A stretch of DNA of 64,000 nt from Sphingomonas sp. SORGH_AS_0950. Its GTDB lineage: Bacteria > Pseudomonadota > Alphaproteobacteria > Sphingomonadales > Sphingomonadaceae. Shown piece by piece: positions 24,771-31,974 of this stretch (positions are counted from its first letter, which is position 1; each line of letters opens with the position of its first letter). The position numbers were made by a program, and so were the translations under genes. Under the pieces are notes generated by a model. The model saw only the letters and a list, made by a program, of their open reading frames with translations, was not told the DNA's origin and did no database searches. The stretch spans positions 3,684,001-3,748,000 of the forward strand of contig NZ_JAUTAE010000001.1 of NCBI RefSeq assembly GCF_030818415.1, read 5' to 3'.

Positions 24771-25192
24771 ATGCCCAGACCGCCTGACGCCAAAGCATCG
24801 CGTCGCAGCCTAATTCTGCGGACCATCTACGCGCTGTGCTTGCTGGGTGCTACCTACAACCATTGGTATGCGATTTATCACCACGGGTTGCATTGGGATT
24901 ACGGTGGATTTCCGAAGGGGAGTGCCACCTTCTGGACGGCGCTGGCCTTTTTCGATCCTGCCGCTGTTATCCTCTTATTCGCGCGTCCTAACGTCGGAGT
25001 CGGGCTGACGGTTGCATTTGCATCATTGTAATGGATGTGATTCATAACGTCTGGATTCAGGCCCACTACTTCCCACCGCTTCTGCAAGCTCTAGCTCAGG
25101 CTCCGATGTTGATCGAGCAGATCATCTTCATGCTTTTTGTTCTGTTGAGCAGCCCATTCGCATGGACAATGAAGCGACAGACAGCGGCGTAA
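24771..25192 (+). pseudogene. Frameshifted duplicate of the small membrane protein gene at 11245-11661
   Basis: Nearly identical to the intact gene at 11.2-11.7 kb on the opposite strand, including about 55 bp of upstream flank. A 5-bp insertion at about 25008-25018, where GCATT is repeated, shifts the frame: the reading ends at 25031 after TVAFASL, whereas the rest of the original protein (VMDVIHNVWIQAHYF onward) continues in another frame to 25192. Other differences are single substitutions. Confidence 0.85.
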
Positions 25193-25197
25193 GCGTC

Positions 25198-25246
25198 TTT
25201 CCCAAAGAGGAACGGCCAGCGAGACGGCGTTGGCCGTCTCGCTGGG
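25198..25246 (-). repeat. Rearranged palindromic repeat (inverted) beside the duplicate gene
   Basis: The minus strand reads GCCGTCTCGCTGGCC, GTTCCTCTTTGGGAAAG as in the copy at 11174-11240. The left half is replaced by a second, head-to-head copy of CCAGCGAGACGGC, giving a perfect 13-bp inverted repeat (25216-25228 with 25233-25245, loop GTTG). Confidence 0.75.
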
Positions 25247-25278
25247 GATAGAACTGCGAGAAAGGCGCTGTGCCGGCT

Positions 25279-25599
25279 TCAATCGGGAGTAAACGCCAGG
25301 ATGTTTGGCAGAAGCCCTGGGAAGCGCCTTTCGATATCATCCCAGCGCAACACGTTGATGTTCTCGACACCGCGCTTGGTGGTGCAGATCAACCCGCTCT
25401 CTCGCAACACCCGGAAGTGGCTGCTGAGGGTCGATTTCGGCACCTGCAGGAACGGAGCGGTCGCGGCCGTGCAGTTCAGCCCTTCCGCGGCCCGGTGAAG
25501 CGCTTTCACGATTTGCAGGCGCGTCGGATCGGCCAGCGCCGACAGAATGTGGTGCAGTTCGACGGCATCCGCCGGAGGGTGAACGAAACCGATCATCAC
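25279..25599 (-). CDS. ArsR-family transcriptional regulator
   Basis: A 106-residue winged-helix protein: ILSALADPTRLQIVKALHRA at the start, then the recognition helix region VPKSTLSSHFRVLRESGLI and wing TTKRGVENINVLRWDDIE. The metal-binding ELCVCDL motif of classic ArsR/SmtB is absent, so it probably responds to something other than metal. Divergent from an SDR gene across an 81-bp spacer holding a 7-bp inverted repeat. By analogy with similar divergent pairs it likely represses the SDR and itself. Confidence 0.9.
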   Translation of the reverse strand: MMIGFVHPPADAVELHHILSALADPTRLQIVKALHRAAEGLNCTAATAPFLQVPKSTLSSHFRVLRESGLICTTKRGVENINVLRWDDIERRFPGLLPNILAFTPD

Positions 25600-25633
25600 C
25601 CATACCTATCAGGGGCTGGCGTCAAATTCCATA

Positions 25634-25667
25634 GTTCCGTATATCCGTACTACCGAATCAACGGAAC
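25634..25667. promoter_or_regulatory. Candidate operator between arsR-like and SDR genes
   Basis: Inverted repeat GTTCCGT (25634-25640) and ACGGAAC (25661-25667), 20 bp apart, in the spacer of the divergent pair. Assigned by position and symmetry only. Confidence 0.4.
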
Positions 25668-25680
25668 GAGGATATCAGTG

Positions 25681-26412
25681 ATGACATACGCGGCACTCGT
25701 AACGGGGGGAACGGCCGGGATCGGGCTTGCCAGCGCGCACGCGCTCGCCGCTACCGGGCGACCGGTCTACGTCACCGGCAGGACCGAGGAACGACTGAGG
25801 GCTGCGGCAGCCGAAGGTCTGATCGGCATCCGCGCGGATATGGCGACAAGCGACGGTATCCGCGCAGTCGCGGAACGTCTGGAAACCGATGGTGTGACGC
25901 TCGATGTTCTCGTGGCCAATGCCGGCACTGCTGAGGCGACCAAATTCGGGGATGTCACCGAAGCTGATTTCGACCGCATGTTCGATCTCAACGTGCGCGG
26001 GGTCTTCTTCACCGTACAGGCGTTGCTGCCCCGGCTCGCCGATGGTGCGTCGGTTATCCTGATCGGCTCGATCTGCTCGATCAAGGGCATGGCCGACCTC
26101 AGCGTCTACAATGCGTCGAAGGCGGCGGTGCGCGCCTTTGCGAGATCATGGGCCAACGACCTTCGTGACCGATGCATCCGCGTGAATACCCTCAGCCCTG
26201 GTCCGGTTCGCACGCCCCTCGCCCATCAGTTGCAGGGAGAGGCCGATGGCTCGATCACTGCGTTCGAAAACTGGACCGCCCAGAACGCACCAGCCGGACG
26301 GATCGGCGAACCCGAAGACATCGCCTCCGTCGTCAGCTTTCTTGCCGGGCCGGACGCCCGATATGTCAATGGCGTCGAGCTGTTCGTCGATGGAGGCCTC
26401 GCACAAATATAA
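25681..26412 (+). CDS. Short-chain dehydrogenase/reductase (SDR)
   Basis: A 243-residue classical SDR. The NAD(P)-binding motif is at the N-terminus (ALVTGGTAGIGLASAHAL), followed by the NAG motif (VLVANAGTAEATK) and the catalytic Ser in ILIGSICSIKG with YNASKAAVRAFARS (Tyr-x3-Lys). The C-terminal segment ends DARYVNGVELFVDGG. Substrate unknown; probably an alcohol/ketone oxidoreductase controlled by the divergent ArsR-like protein. A GTG one codon upstream of the ATG is an alternative start. Confidence 0.92.
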   Translation: MTYAALVTGGTAGIGLASAHALAATGRPVYVTGRTEERLRAAAAEGLIGIRADMATSDGIRAVAERLETDGVTLDVLVANAGTAEATKFGDVTEADFDRMFDLNVRGVFFTVQALLPRLADGASVILIGSICSIKGMADLSVYNASKAAVRAFARSWANDLRDRCIRVNTLSPGPVRTPLAHQLQGEADGSITAFENWTAQNAPAGRIGEPEDIASVVSFLAGPDARYVNGVELFVDGGLAQI

Positions 26413-26420
26413 GCGGATGC

Positions 26421-26450
26421 CGGGCGACCGGACCTTTGGTCCGGCGCCCG
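26421..26450 (+). terminator. Hairpin after the SDR gene
   Basis: CGGGCGACCGGACC pairs with GGTCCGGCGCCCG around a TTT loop with one mismatch, 8 bp after the stop. Strong stem, but no T-tract; it runs into the adjoining palindromic repeat. Confidence 0.45.
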
Positions 26451-26513
26451 CCCAAATACGAAGGTTGGGCAAGACGGCTGGGACATTCCCATTGGGATCG
26501 GATTTCGGGAATG
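26449..26513 (-). repeat. Dispersed palindromic repeat, inverted full copy
   Basis: On the minus strand: CATTCCCGAAATCCG, hairpin ATCCCAATGGGAAT, CCCAGCCGTCTTGCCCAACC, tail TTCGTATTTGGGC. This is the rightmost copy I find in the window. Confidence 0.8.
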
Positions 26514-26577
26514 CCCGTGACCGGGCGATAGTCCATCACGTCATCCACCGACCAAGCGGCCGGGATTAGGTATGTGG

Positions 26578-27120
26578 CTACGGTTTGAACGGGTCTTCGC
26601 CAGCTTTGCATATGCTTGAAGGTGGCATGTAGCCGTCCGGGTGGGCGTCACAGTGAGGACTGCCCCAGCCAACCATAACAAGGTGCTTATAGCGGATAGA
26701 TTCTTCTTTGTAGTATTTCTCAATAGCTTTAAGTTCGTACGAAATACTTTCGACTTGCCGAGCGGCCAATTCTTGATCGTGGGCTGATCCGTTTGCAGCG
26801 ACATATTCCATGAAGTCCTGTTTGTCACGTAAAGCCTGTCGCTGTTCCTGACAAACAAAAAGCGCGGCCTTCAATGCTGCGGTTGCTTTTGCCCATGCGG
26901 CAGAGTGTTGTGGGGTGCCGAACGCTTCAACAGCCCGTGCGTTGCTGCGTGCGCGGGCATCACCACACGTCTCGTAAGATGCGAATACTCTCATGCCTTT
27001 TAGGCGCGCAACAGCTTCGACATCAGCAGAGAAAGGCGGGAGCGGCTTGGGCGCGGGTGGAATGCCGGGAGACGCAGCAGCCTGGACCTGTATAGCCGCT
27101 GCAAGAATAGCGAAAAACAT
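26578..27120 (-). CDS. Small exported protein, unknown function
   Basis: A 180-residue protein. The ATG at 27120 follows a GAGGAGAAA site and starts a cleavable signal peptide (MFFAILAAAIQVQAAAS). The mature part has a short Pro-rich segment (PGIPPAPKPLPPF), a helical middle with several Cys (YETCGDARARSNAR, AALFVCQEQRQALRDKQ, CDAHPDG, SSICKAG) and no motif I recognise. Low G+C relative to the right half of the window. The 300 bp between it and the integrase (27121-27458) hold no gene or repeat I can support. Confidence 0.65.
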   Translation of the reverse strand: MFFAILAAAIQVQAAASPGIPPAPKPLPPFSADVEAVARLKGMRVFASYETCGDARARSNARAVEAFGTPQHSAAWAKATAALKAALFVCQEQRQALRDKQDFMEYVAANGSAHDQELAARQVESISYELKAIEKYYKEESIRYKHLVMVGWGSPHCDAHPDGYMPPSSICKAGEDPFKP

Positions 27121-27458
27121 CAGATGGTTTCTCCTCAATTCGCATCGTCTCACATTCTGAAAGCGGCGTCGCGCTGATTAAAAGCGATGCTCGTCGAAGT
27201 TCCTGGCAACCACGGCCCTCCCACAAACGAACGTGCAGCATGAAAGCCAGTAATATGGCACGATTGGAGGCACCCCAAGCATCGGCTTTCTCAAAACGTG
27301 TTCCCAAATGCCCCTTCCCAGAATCGACGGTTGGACATGGAGAAGCGGGAAAATCGGCACCCTAGAAGAAACGCTATATGCGAACAGCGAGGGCCTGCGA
27401 GAGACTCGGCCTCGCGCGGGATGGCCACGAAGCTATTGGGTTGCGTCAGTGCAGAATC

Positions 27459-28754
27459 TCACGCCGCTTGCAATTCCGGTTCAACGGCGTCCTGTCTTTG
27501 TTCCGAAAGCGTGCCGGTCACATATTGCGCCCAGTGTTCCATGAGGGCCCGCCGTTTCAGAAATGCATTGCGACGTCGATATGCGCGCCTAACCTCGCTG
27601 CCCACCTGATGGGCCAACGACTGTTCGATTAGTGCGTCGGGAAAATCCGTCATGTCGCCCATATAATCGCTGAACGCGCTTCGCATTCCGTGTACGGTGA
27701 AATGGCCGAGATCCATCCGCCTCAGCACCATGGTCATTGCCATCTGCGACAGCGGCATGCCCTCTTTTTCCCCCGGAAAGACGTACTGACCTGATGGTGG
27801 GGTGTTGGAACCAGCCATTCCCTTCAACAGCTCGATTGCGGTCGTTGATAGAGGAATGGCATGTTCAACCTCCATCTTCATGCGTTCCTTGGGGATCGTC
27901 CACGTTCCAGTATCAAGATCGACTTCGCCCCATGTCATCTTGAGCGTTTCGTTCGTCCGCGTAGCGCATAGAATCGTGAGTTCGAGGGCGCGTGCCGCGA
28001 CTGCGTTCCGAGTGCGCAATTGAGCGTAGAAAGACGGAAGGTCCTCAAACGGCATCGCGGCATGATGCTTCACTCTCGACTTGCGGCGCTGCGCCGGCAG
28101 GCGGTGAATGAGATTGCCACGCCAACGAGCCGGATTTTCCCAAGGGCCAGGAATGTGCTTGGCTGCCTTTGCAGCATCTAGGATGGTTTCGATCCGGCTA
28201 CGTACCCGGCTCGCGGTTTCTGGCTTTTTCTGCCAGATCGGCAACAATATGCTCGCCACGTCGTCTGCGGTTATCTCATTGACGGGCATGTCGAGAATAT
28301 TGCCTGCATGAGTGTTGATGCTGTTACGCCATTGCTGGCGGTGCTTCGCATTCTTCCAACCGCTTTCGTGAATATTGATGTAGGTCGAGGCGAATTCCTT
28401 GAACGTCGGCACAGTCGATACTCGGGAATTGCTTTCGGCCTGAGCATCGGTCGTACCGTCCGGTTCCGCGGTGTTATCGACGGCGGATGTTGTCCGGGCG
28501 GCGATTGGATCAAGGCCCTGCGCAATCAGCGTCCGCGCCTTCTCAGCTTCCTGGCGGGCCTGAGCGAGAGGCACGTCGGCAACAGAGCCGAGGCCCATCT
28601 CCCGGGTCCGCTTATCTCGCTGCCAGATGAGAACCCAACGGCGGGAGCCGTCCTTGCCGACGCGTAGCCATAGGCCGCCGCCATCGCCATATTTGCCGGG
28701 CTCTTTGACCGTCTCGACGCGACGTGCCGAGAGCTTGTGAATCGCGCGGCCCAT
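27459..28754 (-). CDS. P4-type tyrosine integrase
   Basis: A 431-residue site-specific recombinase. The ATG at 28754 has a GGAGGATTC site. An N-terminal arm-binding DUF4102-like domain occupies residues 1-90 (KYGDGGGLWLRVGKDGSRRWVL), then a SAM-like core-binding domain, then the catalytic domain. Catalytic residues: Arg in CATRTNETLKM, the HGMR motif in TVHGMRSAFSDYMG, a His in EQSLAHQVG and the nucleophile Tyr in RRAYRR. This family drives integration of genomic islands into tRNA 3' ends, and a tRNA-Ser 3' fragment lies about 180 bp upstream of its start. It ends the repeat/IS-rich region. Confidence 0.92.
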   Translation of the reverse strand: MGRAIHKLSARRVETVKEPGKYGDGGGLWLRVGKDGSRRWVLIWQRDKRTREMGLGSVADVPLAQARQEAEKARTLIAQGLDPIAARTTSAVDNTAEPDGTTDAQAESNSRVSTVPTFKEFASTYINIHESGWKNAKHRQQWRNSINTHAGNILDMPVNEITADDVASILLPIWQKKPETASRVRSRIETILDAAKAAKHIPGPWENPARWRGNLIHRLPAQRRKSRVKHHAAMPFEDLPSFYAQLRTRNAVAARALELTILCATRTNETLKMTWGEVDLDTGTWTIPKERMKMEVEHAIPLSTTAIELLKGMAGSNTPPSGQYVFPGEKEGMPLSQMAMTMVLRRMDLGHFTVHGMRSAFSDYMGDMTDFPDALIEQSLAHQVGSEVRRAYRRRNAFLKRRALMEHWAQYVTGTLSEQRQDAVEPELQAA

Positions 28755-28932
28755 TCGAATCCTCCATTCTCCGCCGAACTTCAGCAACCCAAGTTGCAAC
28801 CCAAGTCTGGCGCCGGATCGCGGCGAACGACCGTGAACCGATCAGAACCGCGACGGAAAGCGTCCCACAAAAACCCACGTGTTTATAATGGTTTTATACC
28901 ATTTTTCGGCTTTTTGCTCAAATGCTAAGAAT

Positions 28933-28961
28933 GTGGGATACGAATCCCTCCCTCTCCGCCA
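28933..28961 (+). other. tRNA-Ser 3'-end fragment: likely island attachment site (attR)
   Basis: The sequence ends CCTCTCCGCCA, preceded by a T-arm-like GGGATACGAATCCC. This matches the T-arm, acceptor 3' strand, discriminator G and CCA of a bacterial tRNA-Ser gene. No tRNA body precedes it: the bases upstream cannot form the anticodon or variable arms. It is therefore only the terminal duplicated by integration. Orientation implies the intact tRNA-Ser gene lies to the left, at the other end of the island. Confidence 0.75.
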
Positions 28962-29230
28962 TATCTCGCTGATTTCAACCAAGGCGTTGAAACCCGGGAT
29001 CCTCGCTCACATCGATAGCCATTCCTGATCCGATTCTCATCAGTCGATCGTGAACGCTTGCGCCAACTGGCCGACGATGCCCTCGCCAGCGTGGCAAGGC
29101 TGACCGTCATCGAACCGCTGGGAAATTCCGTTGGCCGCGACGCGGCCGCTCGCCTGGAAAGGCTTTGGCGTTGCAAGGTGCAGTCAAGCCGGTGCAATGC
29201 TTTCCGATCAAATAGTTAGCGGGGGCGTCG
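28962..29230. other. Spacer between attachment site and core genes
   Basis: No supported gene. A short open frame on the plus strand around 29049-29220 (reading RERLRQLADDALASVARL, then VIEP) looks protein-like and could be the 3' remnant of a core gene, but I cannot identify it. Confidence 0.3.
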
Positions 29231-30037
29231 ATGGTGAGGGTGATAGGCTTGGCGCTGAGTGCGGCGGTCCTGACGATGGGGGCTCCCGCCCTTGCCGAAG
29301 ACGAACCGCGTTTCTGCCCCACTAGGCCGAACCTTGGCGGATCAAGCTGCACGACCGAGCCGGGGCGCGTCCATGTCGAGGTGTCGGCGCTGGACTGGCA
29401 GCGTGACGACCAGGCGGATCAGCGCGAGGACCGTATCGTCACGGCGGACATCCTGGCCCGTCTGGGCATCGGTAAGAATAGCGAGGTGCAGCTCGACTGG
29501 GTCGGCTATGGCCGGAATCGGACACGTGACAAGGCGGCGGGCACGGTGGATACCGTCACGGGCACCGGCGACGTGACCTTCGCGATCCGCCAGCATCTGG
29601 CCGGGGACAAGCAAAAGCCCTTCTCGGCGGGCGTGCAGGCGTTCGTGACCGCCGCGACGGGGCGTTATCCGGTCGGTGCGGGCAGCTGGTCGATGGGTAT
29701 CATCGTCCCCGTCCAATATGAGCTGACCAAGAAGGTCGCGATCGCCGTGACGGCCGAGGCCGATGCCGCGGCGAACCAGTCCGGCACGGGACGGCATTTG
29801 GCCTATAGCGAGATTGCGGGCCTGCGCTACAAGTTCACCGAGCGGGTCACCGCGACGGCGGAACTGTCGCTGGAGCGGGACGACGAACCCGATGGGCACG
29901 AGACGCTGGCGCTGGCCGCCCTGTCGGCCGCCTGGCGCCCGACCAAGGTCGTGCAACTCGACATTCTGGCATCGGCTGGCCTGAACCATGCCGCGCCGGG
30001 CCTGCGCCTCGTAACCGGCGGCGCGATCCTGTTTTGA
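29231..30037 (+). CDS. MetA-pathway-like outer-membrane protein (PF13557 type)
   Basis: A 268-residue protein with a clear signal peptide (MVRVIGLALSAAVLTMGAPA, then LAEDEP) and a series of alternating amphipathic strands ending in the aromatic C-terminus GGAILF. This is typical of an outer-membrane beta-barrel. Sequence features such as GTGDVTFAIRQHLAG and GSWSMGIIVPVQYELT match the family annotated as 'MetA-pathway of phenol degradation', whose members are putative transporters of hydrophobic compounds. No phenol catabolic genes are near, so the substrate is open. It is convergent with the TetR gene. Confidence 0.8.
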   Translation: MVRVIGLALSAAVLTMGAPALAEDEPRFCPTRPNLGGSSCTTEPGRVHVEVSALDWQRDDQADQREDRIVTADILARLGIGKNSEVQLDWVGYGRNRTRDKAAGTVDTVTGTGDVTFAIRQHLAGDKQKPFSAGVQAFVTAATGRYPVGAGSWSMGIIVPVQYELTKKVAIAVTAEADAAANQSGTGRHLAYSEIAGLRYKFTERVTATAELSLERDDEPDGHETLALAALSAAWRPTKVVQLDILASAGLNHAAPGLRLVTGGAILF

Positions 30038-30076
30038 GCGGCGCGGACAAAGGCCGTGGCCCGTGTTGCGCCGATG

Positions 30077-30670
30077 TCAGGGGCGCGCGCCGTCGATCAG
30101 GCACGCAATGAGCTTGTCACTGGCGGGCTTTACATTCTCCTGATGGAGCGTCCTGGCGCAGACGGAGCCCAGCGAAATGACCATGAAGGCCTGGGCCAGC
30201 GTGTAATGCTCGCTCTTGACCGAGTCGCTGCCCATCAGGCCCGCAAAGGCGCGGCTGATATTCTCCGACGCGCGCTCGCGAACGTCGAGGAAGATGGCCT
30301 TGATCCGATCGTTCCGCGCCGCTTCGGCTGCGATCTCGAGGAACAGCCGGTCTCCGGCTTCGTCCTTGCGGGACGGTGTCCCCACCAGCCACGCGATGAT
30401 CCCGTCGCGGTCCTTCGTCGCCAGCGCCCTGTTCAGCGTCTTCTGGTCGGCGAATCGTTCGCAGTCGGCCGCCACGATGGCCGCGATGATATCCTCTTTC
30501 GACGGAAAGTCGCGGTACAGCTGTTGAACCGCGACGCCCGATTCCTTGGCGATGGCGGCGATTCCCGTGGCGTGAAAGCCATTTTCGACGAACAGGCGAC
30601 GCGCCACCTCCTTGATATTGTGCCGGCGCAATTCGGCACGGGTGGGAGGTGGGCACTGGGTATTCAACAC
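30077..30670 (-). CDS. TetR-family repressor of the adjacent RND efflux operon
   Basis: A 197-residue regulator. The GTG at 30670 is preceded by AGAGAGGT and begins just before the HTH; longer in-frame starts would run through the divergent promoter. The DNA-binding domain is at residues 12-55 (NIKEVARRLFVENGFHATGIAAIAKES, then VQQLYRDFPSKEDI). The ligand domain is helical and unconserved. It is divergent from a complete tripartite efflux operon, the usual arrangement for AcrR/TtgR-like repressors that are released by pump substrates. Confidence 0.9.
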   Translation of the reverse strand: MLNTQCPPPTRAELRRHNIKEVARRLFVENGFHATGIAAIAKESGVAVQQLYRDFPSKEDIIAAIVAADCERFADQKTLNRALATKDRDGIIAWLVGTPSRKDEAGDRLFLEIAAEAARNDRIKAIFLDVRERASENISRAFAGLMGSDSVKSEHYTLAQAFMVISLGSVCARTLHQENVKPASDKLIACLIDGARP

Positions 30671-30726
30671 GTTGGGACCTCTCTTAAGGATGTTGACGCA
30701 CTCGACCGGCGGGTCTAACGACACCG

Positions 30727-30752
30727 TTTGTGAGTGATCGCTCTCATACAAT
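30727..30752 (+). promoter_or_regulatory. Promoter and candidate TetR operator of the RND operon
   Basis: A near-perfect palindrome GAGTGATCGCTC (30732-30743) within TTTGTGAG...CTCATACAA overlaps a good -10 box TACAAT (30747-30752). A repressor bound there would block RNA polymerase. The ATG of the adaptor gene is 19 bp after the -10, leaving a very short leader. The -35 is weak. Confidence 0.55.
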
Positions 30753-30771
30753 TTAGCAAGCGGGAAATGAT

Positions 30772-31968
30772 ATGTCCTCCAATCGGCTAATGGGTCGTGT
30801 GTTGGCATCCGGAGCCTTGCTCGCACTGGCCGCTTGCGGTGCCGGTAGCAAGCAACAGCAGCAGCAGGCTGCCCAGGGGCCGGCGCCGGTCGGTTATGTG
30901 GTGGCGAGCGAGCAGCCTGTCACCCTGACGACCGAATTGCCCGGTCGAACCACCGCATTCGAAACCTCGGATGTCCGCCCCCAGGTCAACGGCCTGATCA
31001 CCCAGAGGCTGTTCGTCGAGGGCGACATGGTCCGTCAGGGCCAGCCGCTCTACCGTATCGACCCGGCGCCCTATCAGGCCCAGGTGGCCAGCGCCCGCGC
31101 CGCGCTGACCCGTGCACGCGCAGGGATCGCGTCCAGCGCCGCGCTGGCCCGCCGCTATGGCGAGCTGGTCAAGATCAACGCGATCGCGCGCCAGGAGTTC
31201 GAGAACGCCCAGACGAGCGCGGCGCAGGCGCAGGCCGATGTCGCCGCGCAACAGGCGGCGCTGCGCACCGCGGAGATCGACCTGGCCCGCACCACCATCC
31301 GCGCGCCGATCACCGGGCGGATCGGCCGTTCGGTGTTCACCACCGGCGCGCTGGTGTCGGCATCGCAGGCCAATGCGCTGGCCACCATCCAGCGGCTCGA
31401 CCCGATCTATGTCGATATCCAGGAGCCCAGCGCCGAACTGCTGAAGCTGCGGCAGCAGATCATGAGCGGCCAGCTGACCCGCGACGGCAATGCCCGCGTC
31501 AAGCTGACGCTGGAGGACGGCAGCGAATATGGCCCGCAGGGCACGCTGCGCTTCGCCGACGTCACCGTCGACCCGACCACCGGGTCGCAGGTGATCCGTG
31601 CGCTGTTCCCCAACCCCAACGGCCTGTTGCTGCCCGGCATGTTCGTGCGCGCGTCGCTGGTCGAGGGAACGCGGTCGAACGCCTTCCTGGTGCCGCAGCG
31701 TGCCGTCAGCCGCGACGAAAAGGGGCAGGCGACGGTGATGGTGATCGGCGCGGGCAACAAGGTCGAGGTGCGGACGCTCCAGACCGGCCGCTCGATCGGC
31801 GACAACTGGCTGGTCAACAGCGGGCTGAAGGCCGGGGACAAGATCATCGTCGAAGGCGGCATGCTGCTGCGGCCGGGCATGCCCGTCCAGGGCAAGCCAT
31901 GGAACCCCAATGCCAAGCCCGCCGGCGCGCCGTCGCCAGCGGGCCAGGCACAGGCACAGGCGAAGTAA
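30772..31968 (+). CDS. RND efflux periplasmic adaptor (membrane fusion protein)
   Basis: A 398-residue lipoprotein of the AcrA/MexA type. The lipobox is LALAACG near residue 20. Domains in order: beta-barrel/lipoyl half (TELPGRTTAFETSDVRPQVNG), alpha-hairpin with Ala-rich coiled coil (residues 90-160), second lipoyl half (TTIRAPITGRIGRS), and the MPD C-terminal part (LVPQRAVSRDEKGQ). The C-terminal tail is rich in Ala, Pro and Gln. It links the inner-membrane pump to the outer-membrane channel. First gene of a three-gene operon with 6-bp and 3-bp gaps. Confidence 0.95.
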   Translation: MSSNRLMGRVLASGALLALAACGAGSKQQQQQAAQGPAPVGYVVASEQPVTLTTELPGRTTAFETSDVRPQVNGLITQRLFVEGDMVRQGQPLYRIDPAPYQAQVASARAALTRARAGIASSAALARRYGELVKINAIARQEFENAQTSAAQAQADVAAQQAALRTAEIDLARTTIRAPITGRIGRSVFTTGALVSASQANALATIQRLDPIYVDIQEPSAELLKLRQQIMSGQLTRDGNARVKLTLEDGSEYGPQGTLRFADVTVDPTTGSQVIRALFPNPNGLLLPGMFVRASLVEGTRSNAFLVPQRAVSRDEKGQATVMVIGAGNKVEVRTLQTGRSIGDNWLVNSGLKAGDKIIVEGGMLLRPGMPVQGKPWNPNAKPAGAPSPAGQAQAQAK

Positions 31969-31974
31969 ACGGCC

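Noticed and set aside
387..26513. The repeats as classical integron attC sites
   Set aside because: No GTTRRRY/RYYYAAC core pair at the ends of the repeats, no IntI-type integrase, and genes in both orientations. The likeness is in layout only.
387..26513. A RAYT (REP-associated tyrosine transposase) driving the repeats
   Set aside because: No Y1-type transposase with HUH motif is encoded in the window. One could lie elsewhere.
27300..27360. A further repeat copy near 27.3 kb (TTCCCAAATGCCCCTTCCC)
   Set aside because: The arm-like start is present but neither hairpin nor right arm follows; likely chance.
28880..28961. A complete tRNA-Ser gene at 28.9 kb
   Set aside because: Only the T-arm and acceptor 3' strand are recognisable; upstream bases do not form the other arms.
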